A stretch of DNA of 64,000 nucleotides from Aphelocoma coerulescens (taxonomy: Eukaryota; Chordata; Aves; Passeriformes; Corvidae), in NCBI RefSeq assembly GCF_041296385.1, contig NC_091017.1:54496214-54560213 (forward strand), written 5' to 3'. A model generated the notes under the pieces. It was not told the DNA's origin, searched no databases, and saw only the letters and a list, made by a program, of their open reading frames with translations. A program made the position numbers and the translations under genes. Shown here piece by piece: positions 27,616-40,600 of the stretch; positions within the stretch are counted from its first letter, which is position 1; every line of letters begins with the position of its first letter.

Positions 27616-30600
27616 GAAATGCTCTCCTTGCACTGAACTTTGCAATGTGGACCTGTGTGATGTCTAAACACAAATGCTAGGCAAAAGCATGGGAACAGAC
27701 CAAGTGTACAGGCACATTTCTACTACCTCTAGGTCTCAGTAGTATGGAACTTAAGGACTTAACTTAGAGATTGTATATCTGGGTTTGTATTGCCTTTGAT
27801 GAATCCTTTTTTTAAAAAAATTATTTCAAAAGTATGCCTAATCACCTTTTGAAGCCACATAAGGTTTTAGCAACTATATCCTCTGTCAATGGGTCAGTAG
27901 TTAGACCCTTTATGGAAAAGAGTGTAGTTTGTTTTTAAACTTTCTGTGTGAATACTGACATTACTGCCTCTAGAGTTATACTGCTCAAAATGCTGATTAA
28001 GTGCTTCCTATGATCTCCATTTCATTCCTGATTTGAGACATTTCTGTCATTTCTGAGGCAATCCTTTTTATTGACTGAGGAACTTGATCTGTTTCAGGGT
28101 TCCTGAGGAGACACTGTTCTATAACTCTGACCATCCTGCATGTCTTTCTGCCTATTTCACTTCTGCTATGTTTTTTTACCTGAGCTCAGAAAAGCTTGGT
28201 ATAAAGATGTGACTATACCAAAGAGGTACTCAATGGTATAACCACTCATCATTTTCTCTCAATCTTTTTATTAAGACATTCTAATGTCTTTCTACACCTT
28301 CTAAGGATGGAGATAATGTTTGTGAATCCTATTCAAGATGGCTTAAAGATCTTCTTTAAAAGTTGTAATGGTTAAGTTAAAACTCATCATTGGGTATGTA
28401 TAGTCTATTTTCTTTTTCTCTGAGAAAACTTATTTTGTGATTATCAATGTGGAATTTCATCTGTTACTTCACTCAGCATCATGAGATAAATCAATCTTTC
28501 ATTAATTTAATGACATATAATAAAGTGTTGTAACCAGAAGAACAATCTAAATAGCATAAAAGACCATGGAAAAACTACTTGACAATTGCACTGAAGCAAA
28601 ATGAAATCTGTTTCCCCAGTTAGTGTCTTTTCACACAAAGAACAATTAGCTGTACCTTTAAATTTCAATGAAGTTTTGGGGTGTTAAGGAGATTATCTTT
28701 GAAATATCTCCTCAGTTTGTATTTTAATGGAAAAGATGATGTCAGCTGAGATGTTTCTACGTTTGAAAGTAAAGAAACATCATGTGGATTTCCCAGAGGC
28801 AGGATTCCTTGCCTTGGTGGAACTCATACGATGCGATTCAGGACACATTCCTACATCTGTGGCAGACACACAGCAGTAGAAAAAAAAAATTAGGACAGGT
28901 CCTTTGATGATCAGGGAAGTTAATTTTATTTCTATTTTATTTCACAAATTCTTGCTGTTATGTGTGTTTTCTCTTGCGCAATGGGAGAAACAAGCCATAA
29001 ATAATTATGCCCTAAATCTAAAAACAATGTGCTATCACATACAAATCATCAGGCTGGTTAACTGGCTCATAGTTTATTCACAAGCATAAAGGAAGATTAA
29101 GCAATTCTCTCCACAGCCACAAAATTATCCTCTCCCAGTATAATATTAATAGTACATTAATAGTGTATTTGAATATTGACTTCATTACAGATCAGACACA
29201 AATCCACTATGCATATGCTTCTGAGGAGATTTGAGGCTTTTTTTTTTCCTTCAGTCCAGTAGGAAGAGGATTCAACATCTCTCATGAAGTTTTCAGTAAT
29301 TCAAAAAACCAGGATCTGCTGCTCAGTATTTGTCTGCAAAAACTAGTCTGCCTGTAAAATTAATATTCAACACTGCCGTCACTGCATGGATGAGAAAAAC
29401 CCGAGGAACGATAAAAAACTGTTCAATGATCAGACATTTCAGTCTTTCTAATTCTCCTTCAGGAAGATTTTATTTTTGTTAACTTCATATTTTGCGGGTT
29501 GAGAAAAAGACAGTGTTCTGACAAAATGTACATGATATTGAGATTCCCCAGGCTTAGCCTGCAACTCTGCTAACTGAGCCAGCAGGCAGGTGCTGAGCAT
29601 TCAAAGCTAGTGAAAAAAAAAAACCTGGGTACATTTTCTGTCAAGAATATCAGGGCTTAGAAGAAAAGCAGGATGTCATTTCATGCAAAAGCAGTAATTT
29701 CTGCATTTTATGCCACAAAATCCAAGGTCAAAGTCATCAGGGCAGTGAAGGATCATGTAGTTTACAGGTTTTAAACTAAAACCTAACAATTCCCCTTACT
29801 AGTACGATGCAGTAAGCCACACTTCTTAACCAATTCATTGTGATGACAAACAAAAATCTGAATCAATTAAGCAAATATTCATCATAGGAACAGTTTTAAA
29901 GCATGGTTTGATGATAAAATCCTGGTCAAAGTCCAGGATGAAAAAGAAACAGAGCTCCAGCCACAAAGAACAAAAGGGAACAGATGGACTGGGTCAGCAA
30001 AAGCTGCTTGCTCCACAACTTCTTTTCACAGAAGTATATTATATGTTGTTGACATGAAAATCTTGTTTAGAAAATGTGCAAAGGCAGTAGGGAGCCAAGA
30101 CCTGCTCTATATAATCAAGCTGCTGAAAGGAATGATAGGAAATTCCCAAGTCCTTTGTAGTGCCTGTGATTTCAGAAAGAGGTTTTACTGATGAGCCCAT
30201 TTGAGTAATAGGTAAAAAGGAGCAATAATAATAATAAATTATATTTGCAAAGCTAGCCTCTCATAACAGCCGGATCTCTTCTGTTGCACCCAAATAGTGA
30301 CTGAAAATATTAAGTGCGAAAGAAACCGTCCATTTCAAATATAGAAGAATCTTCAGTATCAAAGCATCTTAGAGGAAAATTTCATACCACTTTACAAAAC
30401 CAGTTTTTAAAAGTGTGCTTTCCAAAACACAAATTAATATTCAGGAAGACATATGTTAATCAAGAGTGAAAGCTTTGACAACATAACAAGCTCAAAATTC
30501 TGAGATGAATGGAGACTTCAGGAAATAGCAGAGGTCTTAGAAAATACAAAATGAATTGGAATTTTTTTAATATTTCTTCCTGGTAATCATTTTAGTGCTT

Positions 30601-32164
30601 TCCAATTGTTGTTATTTGATTTTAAAAAAAAGACTGGTGATGCAAATTTAATATCACAGGCATTGCAAAATCTGTTATGAAAATTTGCAACATATGTTGA
30701 ATGACATTTTCAGCAATCATTTGTCAGGTGTCAATGCAAACTGCATTAAAATGCCACAAGAAAGCTTTAAAACAACTTTTTCCATCAAACTCTGCTGAGA
30801 AATACTGAGTTTATATGTTTATCCCTCTTCTGATTTTCCTTATATAATTTCCTGTACTGTTCTTAGCACTGTGTGAGCATATTTGGCTAGTTTGTTAAAT
30901 ATGTGTGATGCTTGCCATGTGGCATTTATTTTCTACCCTGTTCTGCCGTAGTGGGTGTGATTTTCTATATGTACTTGTAGGTTTATATCCATTAGCTAGA
31001 TATAGCCACACAAAAGTTTTTCTCAAGGGGAGATTCTTAATGAGGGTCACAAATATGGGCTCCTCCTCAAATTGTTCTCTTTGCTGTGAGCCTAATGATG
31101 GAGATCCTTTAAGAAAAAATTAATTGTCCAGAAAACAATTGTACACACTCTCTTTGCTAAGGAAATGAGGCATAGATGACTTAGGAAGCACCTTGGATCC
31201 AGAGAAAGAGACTTCAGCCAAGGTCCAAGGAGGATTCCAATTACTTTCTCTCCTCCTCTTCTATTCCTCTGACACAAGAGGTTCCAGGGTGTGAGACTGG
31301 CCTTGAGGTGGAAACTGCACAGCTGCAGGATTTCCCACTCCTCTTTGCTATTTGAAGTCTCAAGGAATATGGGCATCCGTTTCTTGATGGAAATGCATGC
31401 TGAAAAGCACGATGGCAATTGGCACAGCTGCTACATCTTGGAGGATGGCTGCTGTAGGCTCTGCACCACTCAGCAACCTTCCCCTTCTCCTCCTTACAGC
31501 CCCAGTCTCCAGGGATTTCAAGTTCTGCACTCGTTATCAGCTGCAAGGCCTACAAAGGATTTTTTCCACACAATCTGAGTTTTTTCACATTTTATTTAAG
31601 GTGATTTGGGTGTTTTAATAAAAAAAAAAAATCCAGCTATGTTGTAAGAGTGTCACTGAGTGAAGGAATGTTACCAGTGAAACCTCCACAGTCCTTCTCC
31701 TGCACCTTCCCTTTGCTGTTTGCCCATATGGAAGCAGGTATTCCATTTTCAGGTTTATTCTCTGTGCTAGCCTGGTTCAGGAGTGGAAGCCTATCCATGA
31801 TGCCTGCTGGCTTGCAATCCTCTTTAAAAGCCCCAGAGGCAGAATATCGTTGAGTGGTCTAAAATAATGTCTCCAGGAACCAATGGTTTCAAATAAAATG
31901 GAACACTTGGCACAGCCTACTGTGTAAATTTTTTTTCCAAGGTGTTGTGACTGGGTTTCATTCATGCTGTCTGAGCTAACCAGAGGCCCTGAGGAAGTGT
32001 TTAGTGTGAACCAGGTGAAGCCTACTGATGCTGACTTTCTGAACAGAGGGCTGGCAGAGGTCAGTACCACTCCAGCACTGGGGCAGGCAGCACGGTCAGA
32101 GCTCACCCTGACACTGTTACCTTTTGTTTCATTGCTTGTAGGAGGAACGCAGTTTATAAAGTAC

Positions 32165-32222
32165 AGAGGGAATGCTTTCAACATGGGCCTATTAGAGGGA
32201 ATGCTTTCAACATGGGCATATT
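32165..32222. repeat. 29-bp tandem duplication
   Basis: Two adjacent copies of a 29-bp unit beginning AGAGGGAATGCTTTCAACAT (32165-32193 and 32194-32222) differ at one base, CCTATT versus CATATT. The close identity implies a recent local duplication. The 29-bp period is not a multiple of three, which argues against a coding role here. Confidence 0.9.
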
Positions 32223-32917
32223 GATTGACAGGAATTGTTTTCTTCCATTTTCTTTCCAATGTTTCTTTGCATTGTCTATTCATCTACTCATCCCACATTG
32301 ACTGCACTTGAAGGTTAAGCTCAACAGATTTTCATGTGAAAATTCCCTGTGCCACCTGTCCTCAGAGACAGCAGACAGGAATTAGCATGATGCTACATGT
32401 CCTCAAATACACTTTTCCTTTGAAAGATGAGGAGAATAAATGTTGGTATTTCACATTTAAAATGCTGTTGCAGATTAGAATTAAACTCTGGAGGGGCACA
32501 CACAGAAATGTTCGCTTCTGATTAATGCCTTTACTTCCCAAGTCCTGCTGCTACCTGTGAGCCCGAGGCAGTGATAGATGACGGTCCTCAGAACCACCTT
32601 AAAATGATCTGCCCAATGCCCTGGGAGGGCTTCTGAGGCTTTTGTCTCATTTTATAACATACATAGCATCCTTTGATTTTCCTGACATAATTCATAAACA
32701 AAAGGCTTTAACGAAGCCTTGAACTGCACAGAGTCCTTGCCAGAAACTAATTTGCACTGAACCTTTTAAAGAACTCTGCTGATTGTTTGCCTTTTCATAG
32801 CAATGTATTTAAGTAATCATAATGTCTGAGTGGAAGTCTATTACTATCTGTTTACCTCAGTACTTTGACATTTGAATAGGAATTATCCTATTTAATTCTT
32901 TATGCCTCAGAACACAC

Positions 32918-32918
<1 letters not shown>

Positions 32919-32956
<38 letters not shown>

Positions 32957-33107
32957 AAAAAAACAAAAAAAAGCCCACCAAAACAAAAGAAAGACCCCAA
33001 CCAAACCAAACCAAACAAACAAACAACAAAAAAAACCAAACAAAAAACAAACCAACAAACAAAAAAAACCCAAACAAACAAAACCCACAAAACCAATAAA
33101 CAAAAAA
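32919..33107. repeat. A-rich tract: poly-A then (AAAC)n-like sequence
   Basis: A run of 37 A residues (32919-32955) is followed by about 150 bp composed almost entirely of A and C, in CAAA, CCAAA and CAAAA units, with rare G. Low-complexity lysine/asparagine/glutamine and phenylalanine/leucine frames on the two strands are artefacts of this composition. It may be the expanded tail of an old retroposon, but I see no recognisable body upstream. Confidence 0.9.
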
Positions 33108-33471
33108 GGGATAGAATTGTTAGTAGCATTTAGGTACTTATGAAAAGATTGTAGAAAAATAAATTATGGAAAGTAAAAGCTCTTAAGTTATTTCTTGCCC
33201 TAAATCCTACCTTTACTTCTGCTGATATGTAATGGGGAGGCCAGGCAGTTAGAGGTGGCAAATTGCCCTTCTGAGGATGATAGGACTCCTTGCCATGGCA
33301 AAGGAGAGTGTAGAAGCAAATGGTTACAGTGTAAATGGGCTGCAGAGCCTGGTGATACTTGCTCACACCATCCACAACAAATGTGCTTCACTCAGAATAA
33401 TCCAGCAGCATCTCAGCACCTGCAGACATAAAGACTGAATGTTTTTGTTGGTGTATTCCAGAAGAAGAAGG

Positions 33472-33573
33472 AATAACACCAAAGCTGTGGGTTTGATACC
33501 CATACAGGCCATTCACTTAAGAGTTGGACTCGATGATCCTTGTGGGTCCCTTCCAAATCAGAACATTCTGTGG
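33472..33573 (+). mobile_element. tRNA-Ile-derived SINE with CR1 3' tail, 5'-truncated (TguSINE1-like)
   Basis: Bases 33472-33511 match the 3' half of a tRNA-Ile, from the anticodon loop (AATAACACC) to the acceptor 3' strand (ACAGGCCA). The T-arm is intact: stem GTGGG (33487-33491) pairs with CCCAT (33499-33503) around a 7-base loop TTTGATA. It holds a B-box-like GGTTTGATACC at 33490-33500. The next 62 bases (ATTCACTTAAGAGTTGGACT ... ATTCTGTGG) are a CR1 3' end, with its GGACTCGATGATCC and GGGTCCCTTCCAA blocks. The tRNA 5' half, including the A box, is missing. The chimera matches what I recall of TguSINE1, a passerine SINE mobilised by CR1. This copy is a dead, truncated insertion. Confidence 0.85.
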
Positions 33574-36500
33574 AAAGTCCCGGAACTGGAGCGGCATGGG
33601 GAGAGGTGAATTAGCAGAGAGGGTCTGGCAAACCATGGGGACTTGCTAAAGCAGGTGTGCCCCAGAGCAGCTGTCAGGGATCACGTGAATCCTAGAGAGT
33701 GGGGTAAAAGGACACACTCACAAACAAAAGTTTGCTTTGAAAATAGTGACAGTATTTTCATAACATCGCTTTTTAAGTGTCTAGCTCACTAATTTCCAGT
33801 TCAGGATTTAATTAAACTTGATTAAATTTTCCGTGGAAAATGGAGTAGACACCACGATTGTGGGGATTAAGTCAGAATGATTTTGCACACATCTCAATCA
33901 GGAAATTCTATTTTTCAAGTTAACCAGCAGCAAATATAGTCAATTCTAAGTATTGTACAATTTACTACACTTCAAGACTTGGTTCTAACAGTTAATAAAC
34001 TAAAGAATACAATTAATTGTGGGAAAATGTGCTTAAATTGAATACACAAAGACAAGTACCATGCAGTATATTTTGAGACATATTTTTGAGAGCAAAGTCT
34101 TTTGCTGTTGTTAGGAAACCAACCTTTGTGACAGGGAAAGGAAAGATAGCATTAGAAAAACTTAAAAAAATAATAGATATCAGATGACTTCAATGATTAT
34201 CAGAATACAAAGCTTTTCAATAGCATTAATGAGTACAATTTTCAATATAGACTCCTAAAGCCCATACACTGGCAGAAGTGGTTAATGCAAAATATGAATT
34301 AATAAATATTTGCATGATGATTCATTTTATTTGTAAAATATAATAGCTAGAAAGAAACATATCTTCAAAACAGACTTCTCAAAATGAAGTCTTTACTATC
34401 AACCTCAATAGTTATGTGTATTTACTCTGCATTTAACCTTTTCAACAGCTGAAAGGCATTTCAGAGCAGCCCTAAGGTTAATGGGAATAATTTTTTTTTT
34501 TCCAAATTAGATTGTAATAAGTATCAAATTAGAAATATATTTAGTATTTTTCTAAGTTTTCACTGGTTTCCAGATCCAACCTAAAGGAAATATAACGAGA
34601 AAGTCCAGAGCTTTTGGAGCCTGAAGAACAAAGATGAAAGATGAATGATAAGGGATTGATATGTTCTATTTAAACTATGGCAAAAATTTGCAGGTACTGA
34701 ACATACAAATAGAAAATCCACCTCCACTTATAATCTGTGTGCTGTTTCATTCTTAAATAAATTTATTCTGAATACCATGGGAAGTAGCTATGACTACATA
34801 CATTTACCTGAGATGCACAGGTATTGAGTAACCACACAGCAGCCTCATGAGCCATATAGATACAGCAGTCTCAAGGTATTAACAAAGGATCAATGTCTCT
34901 GTATGTGTGCTGTCCCCTGTTTTTCACAGCATCCTCAGAAATGACGACATTTCCAAGCTGTTGGGGCTGATACTTATTATCTGTTGATACTAAAATGCAA
35001 AAAATAATTATTCATTTAGTTTTCATCACTTAATGCTTGTAAACAGTAAAAAAAGTCTGATTGCAATCTTTGCTGTTCGTCTTACTTCAATACCATCAAA
35101 GAAACAAGATGGAGAAATCTAGCGATTGCTATATGAAAACTATAACTTGTAGGTATAACAGTAAATATTGCTATATTTATCATGAGAACTGCTTAAACAT
35201 CTTTGCAATCATGAAAATGTTTGGGGTTTTTAACATCAGCTTGCCCAGGAACATAAGAACTACTCCTACTGTTACAGTCAACCGTATCATAAAATCTTTT
35301 TCACCATCTGCTGGAGAAACACCTTGAGGCATGCTGCTTTTCATATCAACACTGCCATCACAAAAATAACCATTCCAGAAGCACTCCAAGTTTGAATGAA
35401 ACTGTAGATCTTTCAAGATGACAATTCAACCTCTTGGGAAAAAAAAAGTTTCATTCAAAGGGTAATGGTATGCATGGATTATTTGGAAAGAGAAAGGAGA
35501 GAAACAGCTGGCAATTCAGGCTGCTACAGTTCTGGCCATAGCTGTGGGCTTTCCAGTGACAGTCTCAGCTCCTGACTACCTGATATATCAGAGCTGTAGG
35601 CTCCAAATTAAACTAAGTATTTTCACCCATTTGAAAAAGAAGACATGAGCAAGACTAACGTAGAATGTCTTGGAAACAGGAAAAAAATGATGATATGGCG
35701 TAATTCAGCTTTTTTTTCTTAATGTCTTTGCACTTCTAGCTGGCACATATCTGTCCTTCAATACCTCTGTTTGGTTTTTTCTATGATCTGACATGGACAC
35801 ATCTCCATGAACCTCTCATCATGCACAGGTGCAAAAGATAGACCTGAATGAAATGTCAAGGGCATTGGCAATTCTACATGAGAGCAGAGCTCCACCTGAC
35901 TCTCCGCACTTGGCTCCAGCACTCAGCTCCTTCTGAACATCATAGATGTTCTGAACAGCATAGACCTGGGCTTTGCTGGGCTGTCTTTTTTATTTTCCAC
36001 TGCCATTTTACAAGCCAAACTGTGTCTGGGAACCTCAAACTGTGTCTGGGAACCTCAAACTGTGTCTGGGAACCTCACAGCCTATCTGTAGTCTCTTGCT
36101 CCCATTAGTATGTCTCTTCTTTAAGCTTTTGACTTTTCTCCATCTATGAATTTTTCACAGGTGTTTTTTTCTTCATATGTAACCACAAAGTTCTGGATTT
36201 ATTGTGGACTTTGAGGAGTGAGAAGTCTATACATCATAAGAATATGTATTTTTCACTGTTCTGATTGTAAAAATTATTTCCAAATATTCACATAACACAT
36301 TTAGAAAAAAATATTGGGCCACAACATTCACTGAAAAGAACTTGTAATACAGAACAAGATTTGGCAATATTTCACTGACTCTAGTATTATGTTTTTAAAA
36401 ATTCTGATGAATACAATAATTTACAGACAGCAAAAGTTACAGTTTTTCTTCTGCTGCTTACATATCACAGATATATTAATAATTTTTATTTCAATTATTT

Positions 36501-37239
36501 TTTAAATGTTAAAAAATCTTTTTGGAAATTCTTCCTGGCATTTTATGTGATTTGGAAAGCTTGCAGTCCCACCTGCAGCTTATCATTACTTTGGCACTGA
36601 ATTTGTTTTTGACCTTTCCAGATCTAGATAATGCTGCCAGGCCATCAGCCAAGAACAACACTGGACTGAGATAAGCTACTATTCAAAATTACTGGTGGGT
36701 TATAACACATCAAAATTATTATACACTTTGTAAAAATAACCTGTAGTGAGGGAGTTTTCAGTAAACAGGAATCACTGTCTGCCAAGGGAAGTGTCTGATA
36801 TGTTGTGTCTTACTACATAAGACTTACTTATTACTGAGAAAAAGAACACATGGGGAGCGCTTCTCTAGTCATTAAACTAATGATGAGAGATTCTTTTCCA
36901 TGAATGAAAAGAAGAAATATAATGACTCATATTACAGCAGATAGACTATGTTGATGGCAACTCCATTAAAAGGATTTTCTAAGATTCTCAAAGAAGAATT
37001 CAAACTGAGGCTTGACAACCTACCAATAAGAATAATTCAAATTAAGGTTTGGCTTAAAAAATCCTGTATCACTGGCCAGAGCCAGAGCAGAGATCTAGAA
37101 ATAAGCTGCAAAATAGGGAATTCTGCTGAGCCAGAAGAGCAGGGAACCAAGCTTTTACTGAATGTGATCAAGTTCATTTCAGTCACAAAAACAATAAGGT
37201 GGTGGGATCCATGCTCACAGCATGGTCAACAAAGAGGAG
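33574..37239. other. Unannotated non-coding stretch
   Basis: Unique-looking AT-rich sequence. The only clear structure is the 20-bp triplicate at 36018-36076. No gene, RNA gene or transposon was recognised. Confidence 0.5.
36018..36076. repeat. 20-bp tandem repeat, three copies
   Basis: The 20-bp unit AAACTGTGTCTGGGAACCTC occurs three times in a row with a strict 20-bp period (TGTGTCTGGG starts at 36021, 36041 and 36061). The copies are identical over the repeated core, which points to recent expansion. It is a minisatellite seed and is probably variable between individuals. Confidence 0.95.
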
Positions 37240-37642
37240 GAGCTGGAAGCTCTGAGTGAACTGGGGTTGTTTGTACTGGAGAAAAGAAGACTCAGGGGGC
37301 CTTATCACTCTCTACAACTTCCTGAAAGGAGGTTAGACACAGGTGTGGGTTGGTCTCTTCTCCCAAGAAACAAGAAATGAGACAAGAGGAAATGGCCTCA
37401 GGATGCAGCACGGGAGGTTTAGACTGGATATTAGGAAAAATTTCTTCATCACAAAGGCTGCAAATCACTGTAACAGCTGCCCAGGAAAGCAGTTGAGTCA
37501 CCATCTCTGGAGGTATTTAAAAGATATGTAGACGTGGCACGTAGGGACATTCTTTTGTTGTTGACTTGGAAATGTTAAAATAGTGATTGGAACTCAATGA
37601 TCTTAAAGGTCTTTTTGCAACTTAAAAGATTCTATGATTCTA
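37240..37642 (+). mobile_element. CR1 LINE, 3'-end fragment
   Basis: The plus strand carries the last ~400 bp of a CR1. It starts around GAACTGGGGTTGTTTGTACT (usual CR1: GAGCTGGGGTTGTTCAGCCT) and continues with GGAGAAAAGAAGACTCAGGG. The C-terminal ORF2 segment reads GRFRLDIRKNFF. The end is AACTCAATGATCTTAAAGGT followed by ATTCTATGATTCTA, the CR1 terminal repeat. Stops and indels interrupt the frame. It is a typical 5'-truncated copy. Confidence 0.92.
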
Positions 37643-40600
37643 CATTTTTCTGGTATTAAGTATGTGTTTAAGTACCTTCTTGCACTTACCCTATCAACTG
37701 CAACCCTATCAAACCTGCACCTTTGAGGAAGAATTCTTCCAGGTCTTGAATTCATATTGCTATCGATGATATTGAGGTTTAAAATCAAACTTCATAACTT
37801 GAGATGATGTTTGAACATATTTCATAAATAAAAAGAAAAATTTGTGAAGGACTTAAAATTTTATAATCCTGGGTTAGTTCTAAACAAGAACAGAAATCCA
37901 AACTTGCAGAATCAATAGAAAGACAAAAAAATCCCTGCTTATATTTTTAGTCAGTCTTGGTCTTTATTTGTTAGATTTTCACCACAAATTTGTTTAGTTA
38001 AAGGAGAATTCCAGGAACTTGCATTACAGATAATTTTTAGTTTAGGGAATTGCTTTTCTCAACCCCAGCCGTGCTTTAGTTTCCAATGTGCAGACATTCT
38101 ATTAGTTCAGCATGTTTTTTGCCATGGTAATGTCAAGTGCCAAAAGCAGAACAGCAGCAGTGCTCCTCATGGTGTTACATCTGCAAATGCTTAATGAGTA
38201 GTGCAGCTTGCACATTTCAATACATTTTTAATTATATTTGGCAGAAAAAAGAAAGCATGACCTGGCTTAAAATGTATCTCAGTCAGATCCCTGGTATTTA
38301 AGCAAGAAGCTGTGTCACTGGAATACAAAATCTGTCTGATTGTTTTAGAGAATTCACACTATGATTAAGCTTTCTAACTGTTCTCATTTCTAAATATTTC
38401 TCACAGTATCTTGTAGATACTGTGGTCTGTTTTCTTTGATTTTACCCCAGGACCTTTTCAGTCACATCTTCTGAAGTGTCCACTGGTAATGAGAATGTTG
38501 TACATTATTTGTCAGTGAGAGTGATTGTGTCAGTCAGGGAAAGTTATGGTATAGTCTGTGAGAGCATATTATGACTCTCAGATGGCTCTTACCAGTAGTG
38601 TGCTGACTTTAATAATGTTTTTATCCATAGGTTGAATTCCTCCTCTTCCTCCTGTCTTTGGCTCAGTCTCCATTCACCATTGGTAGTAGGATTATTTGCA
38701 GAATGTCAGCAGGACCTTTTCAGGAAAAGGTACCAAAAATAATTTTTCTTACTTGAGTGGATGACTTTGGCTACAGAATAAAATAGAGGATTACGCCTCT
38801 GTCACAAGGAACTGACTTTTCCTGTACAAAATTCCTCTTCCAGAAGCCCAAAGCCTGCAGCCCAGAAGCCAGATGCTCTTCACAGCATCTGTCCTATGCA
38901 AGTACTCTTAATGCCCTGGAGCAGAGAAGCTCACTTACTGCCAGGAGATGTTTTCTCCAGAATTTTTCCTGCTTCCAGATTTTCCAAAAATTAGGCTCAA
39001 TCTGCTTTTTAAGCTTTGATCAGCATCTGTTCTGTCACCCAGTAGTATCAATTCAGAGCAGTGTAATACATATCCAGCATGCATTACTACAACACAGTGG
39101 TCACTAAAGTACTCATGGGCCTGTCGGGCCTGTGGCTGAGATGCAGAAAATATGAACTACAACATCAGACTTTTCATCACTTTCTCATCTATTTCATCAT
39201 TCTCTTACTGGTTTTGATCTTCTATTGTGTATCTATGAGGCACCTTTTGGAGTAATTAATTATTCAGATGCTAGTTATTTAGACAAGCCTTATTGGGAGG
39301 TCTCTAGATCCTAATTCATATAGTGCCATATCACTGACTCTTCTGTAGATTTACACTCAATATACTCTAATGAATCACAACACATCCTACTTGTCAATTT
39401 GTCATCACTCATGGTTAAAAATCCCTGCTACCTGCTTGGCACTGCTGTAGAAATGAGACCTCTCATGTAGAGCCTTTAGCCTATATCTAAGCCTATTTTC
39501 CCCCATTCTCTGCAAAACTCCCTCTTGCCATGAAATGTTTCTCAAGCTAGACCAACCACCATTCCTTAACTTTCATTATAAACTTGCATTCCACTTCTTT
39601 ATGGCTGTCTTTTAGAAAGCTGAAACATCATGACAAGCTGATCTAAGAAAAGGTAAATATATTCAAAGTGTGTATTTTTAATAACTCAGATAAAAATGTT
39701 TTGGATATGTTGTCTCATGTTTGCTCCTTCCATATGTGTGTATTTTGCTGCATTTAGAGACAATAGCTATAATCTTTATGAGCTACTTTTTTTGGTAGGC
39801 TAAAAATCAAGCTTTTTTTGTCCCCTGTCACACAGAAAGCTCTCCAAACTTTTCCTAGTTAAATGTGGAGTCTTTAACTCCACCTGCTTAATATTTTATC
39901 AAAATATAAGGCTAAAATTGTAATGTGGTATGCCCAACACATGGCCACTGTGTATTAGTGGGCTGTATTCCTTTCTTCATTTTTGTATCTAGAGAGTTCC
40001 CACTTTGTCCAAAAGCCCTTTATGTGTACTTTGCACATTGTGCTGTTATCTGCCCCATGTCTCTGAGGTCTTACTCTTTTTCTCCAGGCTCTGAGGGCAG
40101 CCAGCTCTTCCTGTGTAACATCATAATCTTTGTTTTAACAGTGTTTTTCAACCCAGCATCTCTGGCAACTTTTAAGTGTTCTATTGCTCTTTGTGATTAA
40201 ATCATTAATACTAATTGCCTGCTTTTTGCAGGAAAACAGATTTATTATGCAACCAGTGTTCTCTAAATAGAATGCACAGGGCTCTTGATTTTAACAACCT
40301 GCAGTCAGCTTTCACAGTTGATAACAATTTGCACATAAAAATCAATCAGCCATACTTGACTGGGCTCTATAACTGTCCTACCATGCTTAACTAGGCTTGT
40401 AAAATCACCCCATATCCAAAATTCCTGCTGCTTTTATTAACATAATCTTTTTCTTTTTCTTTTTGTTAGTGATTTGAATACTCATGGAAGTCGGTAATTC
40501 TTTAAACCAGAATTATGATCAAAGATAGCATTGCGTTATATGTCAAATTTTCAATCTTTATCCCTAAAAAAACCCCAAACCAAACCTAAAAATGCATGTG

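Larger units (their letters stand above)
21926..32918. other. Unannotated non-coding stretch, with candidate regulatory or exonic patches
   Basis: Eleven kilobases without a repeat I can name. The section 22080-22480 and several others look like unique sequence with low CpG and no repeat hallmarks. A degenerate (TTA/CTA)-rich microsatellite lies at 27540-27615. The section 31240-32650 is GC-richer than its surroundings, with overlapping open frames on both strands (up to 168 codons, minus, 31777-32283). None resembles a known protein. Confidence 0.5.

Noticed and set aside
32857..33129. Lys/Asn-rich and Phe/Leu-rich frames on the two strands.
   Set aside because: Direct translation of the A/C-rich simple repeat, not protein-coding.
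33472..33511. A tRNA-Ile gene.
   Set aside because: Only the 3' half is present, the A box and D-arm are missing, and it is fused to a CR1 tail. It is a SINE remnant, not a tRNA gene.
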